A stretch of DNA of 64,000 bases. Origin: Holtermannia corniformis (lineage: Eukaryota > Basidiomycota > Tremellomycetes > Holtermanniales). The position numbers and the translations under genes are program-made. Below the pieces are notes generated by a model that ran no database searches, was not told where the DNA came from, and worked only from the letters and a program-made list of their open reading frames with translations. Shown in pieces: positions 41,303 to 49,742 of the stretch; the stretch's first letter is position 1, and the number at the start of each line of letters is the position of its first letter. The stretch lies in assembly GCA_001599935.1 (NCBI GenBank), contig BCIJ01000004.1:140180-204179 (forward strand), in the 5' to 3' direction.

Positions 41303-42146
41303 ATGTCAAGAATGGTCGATCGTGCGTCTTCCCCTTCCATACAGGATGATGGTCCACTCACAGACACCTCGCCATCAGTCAGCGCACTCGCCGCCGCGTG
41401 CATCTTTGGCGGCACAATCGGTTACTGGCTCGGTCTAGGCCACTCGCTACCGCTGAGTCGGTCGACAAAGCCCGTCACCGTCGACCTGCGCGACGATCAC
41501 GAGGGCTCAGAGTCGGGCTCTGACGATGAGGATGATGAAAAAGTTGCGAGTGCAGACTTGGGCGCTGTTAAAGCTGGCTTGCTGGAGGAGTGCAAGCTCG
41601 TCTTGGTCGTCAATGACAGCTTGAAGATGACAAAAGGCAAGATTGCCGCCCAGTGCTCGCATGCGACCTTGGCGTGCTACAAGACGCTCGTGCAGCAGAA
41701 CCCGGCGGTGAGCAAGATGGACTCGTCTCGCGAGGCATCGACTGACATCCACGATGTAGATCTTGCAGCACTGGGAACGGACGGGGTGCGTCGAGGTTTC
41801 GGTTGAACCCACCGGACGCTAAGCTCTTACCCGTTCCATACAGCCAAGCCAAGATTGCACTTCGCGCTGCGACGACCGAAGAGCTGCTGGCGTTGCAAGA
41901 CGCCGCGCTCAAGCTCAACCTGTGCGCGCGGACAATCCAGGATGCGTGCGTCGTCAGCCTGCGTATTACAGTTGAATATTGAACCCGCACAGAGGCCGTA
42001 CACAGGTCGCAGCCGGGTCGAGAACCGTGCTCGGGATCGGACCGTACGTCCTTCACCCACCCCTTTCATGCGAAAGCTCACGCGCACATGACAGCGCCCC
42101 CGCAAAGCTCATCAATCAAGTCACCGGCGCCCTCAAGCTCTTATAA
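41303..42146 (+). CDS. PTH2: Peptidyl-tRNA hydrolase 2
   Basis: Releases peptides from peptidyl-tRNA; Pth2 is membrane-anchored to mitochondria in animals and fungi. ATG 41303 (MSRMVDRASS); a second in-frame ATG is at 41312. A single hydrophobic segment (ALAAACIFGGTIGYWLGLG) anchors the N-terminus. An acidic linker leads into the catalytic fold: KLVLVVNDSLKMTKGKIAAQCSHATLACYKT (about 41608) with the active-site Lys/Gln/His, a small exon ILQHWERTG, QAKIALRAATTEE, TIQDA | GRTQVAAGSRTVLGIGP | APAKLINQVTGALKLL, the vertical bars being short introns. Stop at 42146. All motifs of the family are complete. Confidence 0.9.
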
Positions 42147-42382
42147 TCCTCATCGTTTGTTCTGTCCATACACAAGCACGTACGCACGCATGTATCGCAT
42201 TAGAGCACCACCCTTTCTGTATTATTACCTTTGAAACGCCACCTTTATGCGCTGCGACAGCCTCTGTTGGATTGACTTCTTCCTATCCGGGGCCGAGGTC
42301 TTCTTACAACCACCTACAGTCTCCACCGCATCACCCTCCCAGCCTGACCCATCACCAATTCAAAACCCCCCCATCCATCAAC

Positions 42383-42688
42383 ATGACCACGAACCCACCC
42401 TCGGATCTACTACTTCCAAACGAGCCAATCCACATCGTGCAGTCCATGCTCCTCGTCTCACTCTGCCTCTTGGCCCTCCTAGCACTCGTCTTTCTCACTG
42501 ACAGACTCTGTGTCGCGCTGACGCGTCATAGGGTGTCAGAAGCGGAGCGCGCGTCGCTGCTGCCGTTGTATAGCGAAGGCGCAGTACCGAGGGTGTATAC
42601 GAAAGAGGACGTTGCGAGGCGCGAGAGGGAAGCGAGGGAACGGACGGAAGCGCTCACGATTGCGCAGTGGAGCGCTTTCGTGGGCTAG
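42383..42688 (+). CDS. Small single-pass membrane protein (101 aa), tandem paralogue 1
   Basis: ATG 42383 (MTTNPPSDLLLPNEPI). One strongly hydrophobic helix (MLLVSLCLLALLALVFL) is followed by TDRLCVALTRHRVSEAE and ASLLPLYSEG, then a charged tail (REREARERTEA). It resembles the next small ORF: hydrophobic helix, F[LV]TDR, L[ST]R, then E...LL. No known family. Conservation of pattern in two adjacent copies argues for real coding sequence. Confidence 0.6.
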   Translation: MTTNPPSDLLLPNEPIHIVQSMLLVSLCLLALLALVFLTDRLCVALTRHRVSEAERASLLPLYSEGAVPRVYTKEDVARREREARERTEALTIAQWSAFVG

Positions 42689-42944
42689 CTCGGCATGCAT
42701 AGACTGCTTATCCACTTGCACGCTTCGTCCCAGCAATAGCATCGTGTCTATCCGCACAGGGGATTTAAGACGTAGCTATTGCGCATGGCATGCTGTGAGT
42801 GATTTTGCCGACACGGCGGTAGATCGCAGAACACCTTTGACACCGACCTCCCTTGGCCCGTCTCTAGCGCCCTTTGTCGATCTTCCATCCTGACACTTGA
42901 TCGCGAGCCATCGCTGTCGTCAAGCCGCTAACCATCACACAAAC

Positions 42945-43157
42945 ATGCCAGTCCTGTCATATCCACAAACATACCCGACCTCGGCCGCACTGCTGCTGCA
43001 ACCACCAAAAGAACTCGTAGAATCATCCGGGTTGATCCTGCTCGCGATCGCGCTGCTGGTCGCCATCGCGTTCGTGACGGATCGGATCGCGCTCGTGCTG
43101 TCGAGGATCCTGCAACATCAACGACAAAACGAGGAAACCGCCTACCTGCTGGCGTAG
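42945..43157 (+). CDS. Small single-pass membrane protein (70 aa), tandem paralogue 2
   Basis: ATG 42945 (MPVLSYPQTYPTSAAL), stop 43157. The hydrophobic segment SGLILLAIALLVAIAFV is followed by TDRIALVLSRILQHQ and NEETAYLLA. The same arrangement as the 101-residue protein 250 bp upstream on the same strand, but lacking that protein's charged tail. Predicted N-out or N-in topology cannot be decided. Confidence 0.6.
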   Translation: MPVLSYPQTYPTSAALLLQPPKELVESSGLILLAIALLVAIAFVTDRIALVLSRILQHQRQNEETAYLLA

Positions 43158-43282
43158 CGTAGCAAGAACGACCGCCGCGCGTTGGCAAGGCATCGCGAAA
43201 ATGTATATGGTTCATATGCAATTGTGTACAAACGCCCACGAGACGGAAACGAAGGATGCAAAGAATCAGGGATGGGTTGGGA

Positions 43283-44706
43283 TCAGGCAGTAGTCGATGG
43301 CTCTGCCGCATCCGTTTTGGTCTTTTTCTCGGCGCTGACGTCGGCGGGCGTGGCCTCGGCTTTGCGCTTCAGTGCGTTGGCATCCGTCTTGGCAGGCTTC
43401 TTCCGGACCATGCTGTTGAGGTTGTTGACGGGGCCATCGTTGGCTGGCTTGGCAGACGTTGAAGGACCGTTCCCAAGCAAGTGTTCGATGGATTCCGAGA
43501 CGACGTCGGTCGGCGGAGGGGCGTTTCTTAGCTCTTCAATCTGACGTACAGTCAGCTTGCACAGCTGACGAGCCCATATGACTGACCTTGACCTCCAGAT
43601 CGCCCAGCAACGACTCGGCCTCGTTGATCTCGGCCTCTCGGTCGGCCGTGCTCTCTCCCTCGGCCGCTTTGAGCTCGTCGCGGCGTGCACGGAAGCCGTC
43701 GGCGGCCTTTTGTACATGATCAAGCGCAGCCTCGCGCCCGTCCGAGGTGAACTCGAGTACGGTCGCGAGCTGGTAGTGGGCCGACGCGATCTCGCGAGAT
43801 GACGATGGCAGGATGGCCGTCTTGAGATCGAGTGCTGTCGTGTAGTCCTTGACAGCCTGCGGAAAGTTTTCTGCCCTGACATCAGTGTTGCTCCCAAGTC
43901 TGACAAGGCACGACGGACCCGTCTCGGAGCTCACGTCGCCAAGAGTCAAGTAGCACTCTGCCAAGTTGAGCTTGAGCTCCTTGAGCTTGTCCGCTGATAC
44001 CTCTTCCTTGGCCTCGTCAACTTGTTTCTGATAGATCGTCCTCGCGACGTCCAGTACCTCCCAAGCGGCATTGTAGTCATCCTCGGGCTCCTCTTCCTCC
44101 ACATCCCCGTTTTCCGCACCAGCAGCCTCGTCCTCGTCCTCCTGCGCTGGCACCTCTTCGACTGCATCGCTGGTCTCGTCCTCCTGAGCACTCTCGAACA
44201 CAAAACGGTCGGACGCAGGCGCGGCCGTAGGATCCGCCTCTTCAGCTAGCACGGCGTTGTGGACTATCACAGGTTAGCGACCTATGTCGACCGGTCTTCA
44301 AGACTGACCCAGTTCGTCTTGCTGCTTGGATGTATCCTCCTTGCCCATGACGCCCTGCTGCGAGAACGCAAGCTCGTACAACGCCTTGCCGTACGACAGA
44401 AGCAGTGGTGCCATCGCCGGGTCGAACTCGCCTACGAGCTGACGCCTAGCAACCGTTAGCGAAATGTGGCTAGTGAAATCATCGTAGAGTACCCACATGA
44501 TGACCAAAGCATCGGCGTACTTGGCAACACCCTCATCCCACTGCTTGAGCGCGATTGCCTTCTTGCCCTCGGCGACCAGCACGTCAGACTTGTCCTTCAA
44601 CTCTCGCATGGAGGGCTCGGCCGCTTCAGCGGCTGCGTTGCTCTGCTCGCCGGACCTGTGAGGTCTCAGCTTCTGCTCAAAGTAAGACTAGACAAGGTAC
44701 TGACAT
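43283..44706 (-). CDS. NASP/Sim3-type TPR histone chaperone
   Basis: SHNi-TPR family chaperone that escorts H3-H4 (or CENP-A) histones. The main body starts at MRELKDKSDVLVAEGKKAI (44609). An upstream exon SGEQSNAAAEAAEPS can be joined to an ATG at 44706 through a very short (28 nt) intron, so the exact start is uncertain. TPR segments: KQWDEGVAKYADAL, LLLSYGKALYELA, an interrupting acidic stretch (EEEEPEDDYNAAWEVLD), LKLNLAECYLTLGD, FPQAVKDYTTALDLK, IASAHYQLATVLEFTSDG. The Lys-rich C-terminus (KRKAEATPADVSAEKKTK) carries a nuclear signal. Ends STTA at 43283. About 420 residues. Confidence 0.85.
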
Positions 44707-45985
44707 TGTGACGATGAGATTCGCGGTCAGAGACGGTAGATGCTCAGGACGCGTCGGCAACGCGAAGTAGCGAGACGGAAGCAAATCTCTAAACTCCTTG
44801 GCTATGGTGGGCCACTCCAAGCATGTATTTGTGCTATGGTGAGGGTCACACTTGCTACTTGGCTATGATAGCTTGGCCTTGCGCTCCCAGACTACTATCC
44901 CGATAGTCGTACCCCTCCTGAGTGTAGCCAATGACTGACAGCTTCTGGGATGCAACCAGCTAGATTTCGCAATCAAAGCACCCAGCTGATTTGGACTCTT
45001 CGTTAGCTATAACAGAGCCCCGATACAATCTGGCGAATGTGGAGCTTCCAGTACTCAGTGCTCGTCGATATGCATGATCGACGGGTGGCTTCAGCCAGAA
45101 GTGCCACACTTGATGAAAGACATTCCAGCTTGCACTGCCAGGTTGCGTCGGCGTAGCTGCCGAAAGGCACCCCCCTCGGCCTGCTGATCGCTGACGCTAC
45201 AGCAAGACTCATTGACTATGCGTTGTGGGCAAATCCGCCGAGTTGCGTGTAAAGTGAGGGTAGCATGTACTTTTCTCTTTTCCCTGCGCTTTAATGTATT
45301 CTTGGAGCAACATGCACATCTCTCAGTAGGTTCGTATGGCTTCTAGATCTCCTAGAAAGCAAGCGACAGCGCTCTGCTGAGCAGCAAGCACTGAGGGGTT
45401 TGCGGCAGTGTTATTTGGGAGGCCTAAACGACACTAGTTGTGGCCTAAACGCGAGCCTACTGCTTCTCACCCTCACTTAATACGCATTTCGCGTTTTAAC
45501 CTGAAACGCATAGTCAATGAGTCTTGCTGTAACGCTCCACCGAAAGGAGACGATCTGTGGCTGTCGTCAGAACTACTGCAGCGCGCTCCCACTAGGCTGA
45601 GCGATGCCGACCTATCACGATCCCTCGTATCTATCATGTACATACCGGCTTTGGGTGTGTCCAAGTGGCTCAATTGCAACTGCTACGGCACCGCTTAGTT
45701 GAGTTTCGGACCATCCGTCATCGCATCATATGCATCAGAAAGTCGCCGACGGCCAAGGACGGGCAAAGGGCCCGGGGCCTGCACGGGGCAGTGTTGAGAA
45801 CGCTCCACAGCGTGTAGCTTCTCGCTCCACTCAAGCCGGCAAGACATATAAGTGCGTGTTGAGACCTGTCGTAGCAGGGTGCCAACGCTGCACTGCAATT
45901 TGACATACGCTACCCTGTAAGTGTGGGAAGAGACTGTACAGTAACGACGTTTTGACTGGGAATGTGATAGTACGGGAAACACACG
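44707..45985. other. Gene-poor stretch
   Basis: About 1.28 kb without a supported gene. Holds a direct repeat GGCCTAAACG (two copies, 45420-45450) and an imperfect inverted pair of ACGCAT-type words near 45480-45510. Promoter for the surface protein at 45986 should be at its right end; a signal-peptide exon for that protein might hide here but was not found. Confidence 0.4.
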
Positions 45986-46666
45986 ATGGCGGTAGATTCT
46001 CCACAGCAAATGATCACGGGTCTTCATGGCCTCTACACTTACGCAGAGGGGCCTACGATTCCCTCTCGGACTCCTCCGCCCACCGGAAGGCTCCTCCACA
46101 TTGTCAATGATACGTACAGTATCTCCTTTGGGCACGCCAATATCCCCTATGAGATCCCCAAAAACCTCGCAGCGAACGTCAGTCACGCACTGTGCGTCTC
46201 ATCTAGTGCCATTGTCCAGCATACCTGCTGCGACAAGCAAAATGGAACGTACGTTGCACTCAACCAGGAGACCCAGGACGTGCAGACGTTCGAGAATGCC
46301 ACCGATCCGTCCACCGGTTGGGTCAACTGGTGCGAGTTCAACCCGGGAAATTGGTCGGCGTACGACACTCCCTACACCAAGCCCCCCTCGGTTCAGGCGT
46401 ACGAGCAATGCTTTAACGAGACTGTGCCGGCGCAGCACAACCCCGGCATCTACCAAATCGATGTCGACATTGACTCGGCCGTGTATGAATGCCGTGTGTT
46501 CGGCGATGATGTCTACGGTGCAGTATGGGAGTTGCCATGGAGTAACACCTCGTACCGTGCCGATGACACGTCCAACGACACGGCGGGGGCTGGGAGTCAA
46601 CTTGCGACCCTGACAATGCTGCTTTTGGCCTCCTCGGTGGTAATGTCAATCGTTGCAACGGCTTAG
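45986..46666 (+). CDS. Probable GPI-anchored cell-surface protein
   Basis: ATG 45986 (MAVDSPQQMITG), 226 residues, no intron needed. Several N-glycosylation sequons (NDT, NVS, NGT, NAT, NWS, NET, NTS, NDT) and cysteines, including HTCCDKQNGT and VYECRVFG, fit an extracellular fold. The C-terminus, LATLTMLLLASSVVMSIVATA after a small-residue stretch (TAGAGS), is a typical GPI-attachment signal. The first residues are not a convincing signal peptide, so the real start may be in an upstream exon or the gene may be partial. No family recognised. Confidence 0.6.
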   Translation: MAVDSPQQMITGLHGLYTYAEGPTIPSRTPPPTGRLLHIVNDTYSISFGHANIPYEIPKNLAANVSHALCVSSSAIVQHTCCDKQNGTYVALNQETQDVQTFENATDPSTGWVNWCEFNPGNWSAYDTPYTKPPSVQAYEQCFNETVPAQHNPGIYQIDVDIDSAVYECRVFGDDVYGAVWELPWSNTSYRADDTSNDTAGAGSQLATLTMLLLASSVVMSIVATA

Positions 46667-47590
46667 GTGAGCCCTTCCCGAATACAAGCCACCGTAGCTG
46701 ATCGAGCACAGCTGCTTCTACTTCACCTCCAACTCAACTGCCTCAAATGAGCGCTGTCACGAGGAGTCATGATTGTACAGGATCCTCGCGCAATGTATAT
46801 ACTTGATTGGCGATTCATGACTTTCTCGACTGCATTTCTGTGTCTCGCGTCGGGTAGCACGGACTCTGAAGGCTGGTTTACGCCAGGTCCTCCAGGGACC
46901 AGGGTACATTGAAGGAGCAACCGTGCGCATCGCACAGACGAATAAAGGGGCTTGGGATGGGCACGGACCTTGTTGAGTTGACATCCATCACTTGCATATC
47001 CATGGCAAAGATGAGCAGGATGTTGGATTACGCCACTCAGCCAGCCATCAGGGCGGACGACGCGGCGGGTGACGCCGCATCTGGCGAACACTACATCCGG
47101 CGCGGATGTAGCCAAGACAAGTCTGGCGCGCAGAGGATGTAGGCAAGACGCCTAGGATACTGCATCCGGCGAGACATCAGGGACGTCAGAGTTGTAGGCG
47201 AAAGCCTACAAAGTAGAGCCGTAGCGAGCGAGATGCATCACGGTTCTTCCCCATCATCTAACACAGGACGCTCACAACGACAAGGCTAGCCACCTCGACA
47301 GCCGTCGGGCAGGGCGTTGAGCTAAAGGATGCAGGTTTGGCAGCTTGAGTACCTGCGGACCATGAACGTCAGGATTGATGGAGGCGTTGACTGGTCCCAC
47401 GCAGGATGGCTGATCACTACCAGCACTTCGCGCTGCAGTATCGTTGTGATCGTCTACCGGCCGTTCCAATAAACGACTGCTGAGTCTGGTAGGCTGCCGT
47501 ATGACTCTCAGGGGTGCTGAAGCTGTGCAGGGGAGATCACTGCCAGCGGTACAGCTTGGTCGACGAAGTTTCCCACCTGCGGCTGAGGAC
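46667..47590. other. Left flank of the tyrosine-recombinase retroelement
   Basis: No gene was recognised. Around 47041-47210 there are imperfect repeats: GGATGTAGCCAAGAC and GGATGTAGGCAAGAC, CATCCGGCG/CATCTGGCG words, and CATCAGGG twice. It may be a decayed part of the neighbouring element. Confidence 0.4.
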
Positions 47591-47672
47591 GGGCCCAGTG
47601 TAGGGCTTCCGTAGTACGGATCTCTGATTACGTAACTCTGATACGGATCCGTACATGAGGAAATCCGTACAC

Positions 47673-47689
47673 GTACGGATCCGTATATA
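47673..47689 (+). repeat. 17-bp inverted repeat, left copy
   Basis: GTACGGATCCGTATATA; reverse complement found exactly at 53098-53114. Embeds the 12-bp palindrome TACGGATCCGTA. Confidence 0.95.
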
Positions 47690-47736
47690 CGGATGCCATA
47701 CGGATTCCGTATTCCGTCAGAGGTCTGGAGGATTTG

Positions 47737-47800
47737 TACGGATGTACGGATGTACGGATGCACGGATGTACGGATGTACGGATGTACGGATGTACGGATC
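47737..47800 (+). repeat. 8-bp tandem repeat (TACGGATG)8
   Basis: Eight consecutive octamers; the fourth begins with C and the eighth ends with C, the others are perfect. The unit shares TACGGAT with the terminal palindromes, so it likely arose from the element's end. Confidence 0.97.
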
Positions 47801-48146
47801 CCGTGAGCGCCCGACTGCCGGTGTCTTGAGTGGCTGCAAAATCTTTGAATGCATCAATTCACGCCGTACACTGCCGCCAGTTGCAGCACAGGCTGAATAT
47901 GGCTGTTGCAAGCACTTGTTAGATGATTGCGCAGCTGCCACTTGAGTCACGTGATTGACCCAGAGCACAGATCTTAAGATGGACACGAGGACCGAGTGTT
48001 AAGCGTGCTTGGGGTTAGTGCGAGACGCCGAAACGCCGGCTCAAGCTGACGTGTCCCTCTCGCCACCCTCTCCTTGTTCTCGACGTCCATCTCAAGAAGC
48101 AGCTGGCCATCGAGAAGCAGCTGGCAAGCAAGCGCGTCGATCTCCG

Positions 48147-49742
48147 ATGCCTCCCAAGAACCCACCAGGCAAGAAGACGGGACAGTCGTCTACACCAGGG
48201 ATCAGCACGGGCGACCGGCAGGGATCGTCCGATCCTCTCCAGCAAGTGGAGGACGAATTTCCCGACCTCACGCAAGAAGAGGCTGACGCCGTGGCGGCCA
48301 ACATCCGCAGACAGATTCTGATGGAACAGCAGCAAGCAGGTGGACAGCAGTCCTCGGCGACGCTGTCGGCTGAGGCGCGCACACGCCTGCAAGCCGCAAT
48401 GGCAGGCACCAACCAAGCCGGCAGTTCGCAGCAAGCCGGCGCCACCGCGTCGGCAACACCCGTAACCGACCCGCCGCTGGAGCCAACCCCGCAAGACAAG
48501 GGCAAGAGCCGTGCCCCAGCGGGTCCAAACCCGTTCACTGACCAGTTCCTCCAAGACTACGCCAAGTGGATAAGGTCAGCAGATGCGGCGACGATAGCTA
48601 AAACCAACGACATGGTCCTGCGCAAGACCGCTGCAGCGGTTGGAGGTAAAGCTCCCGCAACGGCGGGCGGTAAGACGCCCACAGTGCCACCCGGGGCCAA
48701 GACACCGCTCAACATACTCGCTCAGCTAACGCCGAACCTGAGCCGCCCGACAACCCGCGATCCTCTCGACGCGCTCCGCCAGCTACTGGCGCCCTCGGTC
48801 AACCTCTCGCTCGACAGCGAGGAACCTCTCTTCCGCGCGAACACGGTGCCGGAAGACACTGCATTGCTACCTTGCCCGAAGGTCATGCGCAAGGTCCGTG
48901 CCCGCGACCACGTCCCCCTGTGGCACTTCACGGAAGACGGCGTGCTCGCCGGGCAGGCCGAACACGCCAAGGCACCCAGGGACGGGATCCAGGCTATGTT
49001 CGAACGGGATGATCTGCTCCCACCCAAACGGTCTGACCGGGACTTGACCTACCTCGAGTTCGCCCAAAGCGCCAACCTCTTCGTCCGGTGTCTGACACTC
49101 GAGGCGCGCACCACCCCTCAGCAAGACGAGGTGGCAGCCTGGGAAACCCATTTTGATGCCGTTCTGGGCCACAGGCTGATCAGCTCAGCGTGGAAGACTC
49201 TGGCGCTATACAACGATCTCAAGCGGCGCCAATATTACCACCTGCCGTTTCCTCGCCCCGACCCGAGCCTGTGGTGGGAACGGACTTGGGACGAAGCCTG
49301 CCAGACGATTCGCGACGACAGATTCGAAATCGCCCTTCAGCAGTCCTCGGTCCTCACGTCCAGGAATGCCGCCAATCGGATCAACCAGTCTAACGGGCCA
49401 CAATCCATTGCGCCCGCGCCTCACATCAACACTCGCAAGCGGCCCTTTCCGGGCGACACCGCTGCACCCCGCCGCAACGGTGTCTGCATCATCTGCGGGG
49501 ATCGCGAAGCGCACAACGTCCGCGAGTGCCGCAAGCAGCTGGCAGACGGATCAGGACAAGCCTTCGCCATGCGCACCAGCAACGGTGACATCGTCAAGCG
49601 CAGCGACCCCACCACTCAGCTGTGTCCTAGGTTCAACATCGCCGCCGGCTGCCGAGACACCCGCTGCCGATTCGGCCACAACTGCACTTTGTGCGGCGCG
49701 ATTGAGCACTCTGCTCAGGCGTGCCACCACGCCTCCCACTGA
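48147..49742 (+). CDS. Gag-like protein of the tyrosine-recombinase element
   Basis: 531 residues from ATG 48147 (MPPKNPPGKKTGQSS) to TGA 49742; the frame stays open upstream but without an ATG. The N-terminal half is Ala/Gln/Pro-rich and probably disordered. The middle (LPCPKVMRKVRARDHVPLWHF, LEFAQSANLFVRCLTLEA) looks like a nucleocapsid-forming fold. The C-terminus carries three Cys/His modules: a CCHC knuckle CIICGDREAHNVREC, a C3H1-like finger CPRFNIAAGCRDTRCRFGH, and a second knuckle CTLCGAIEHSAQAC. The stop overlaps the RT frame, which runs through it in +1. Confidence 0.85.
   Translation: MPPKNPPGKKTGQSSTPGISTGDRQGSSDPLQQVEDEFPDLTQEEADAVAANIRRQILMEQQQAGGQQSSATLSAEARTRLQAAMAGTNQAGSSQQAGATASATPVTDPPLEPTPQDKGKSRAPAGPNPFTDQFLQDYAKWIRSADAATIAKTNDMVLRKTAAAVGGKAPATAGGKTPTVPPGAKTPLNILAQLTPNLSRPTTRDPLDALRQLLAPSVNLSLDSEEPLFRANTVPEDTALLPCPKVMRKVRARDHVPLWHFTEDGVLAGQAEHAKAPRDGIQAMFERDDLLPPKRSDRDLTYLEFAQSANLFVRCLTLEARTTPQQDEVAAWETHFDAVLGHRLISSAWKTLALYNDLKRRQYYHLPFPRPDPSLWWERTWDEACQTIRDDRFEIALQQSSVLTSRNAANRINQSNGPQSIAPAPHINTRKRPFPGDTAAPRRNGVCIICGDREAHNVRECRKQLADGSGQAFAMRTSNGDIVKRSDPTTQLCPRFNIAAGCRDTRCRFGHNCTLCGAIEHSAQACHHASH

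Noticed and set aside
47737..47800. CRISPR-like array
   Set aside because: The 8-bp units are contiguous with no spacers, and the genome is eukaryotic.
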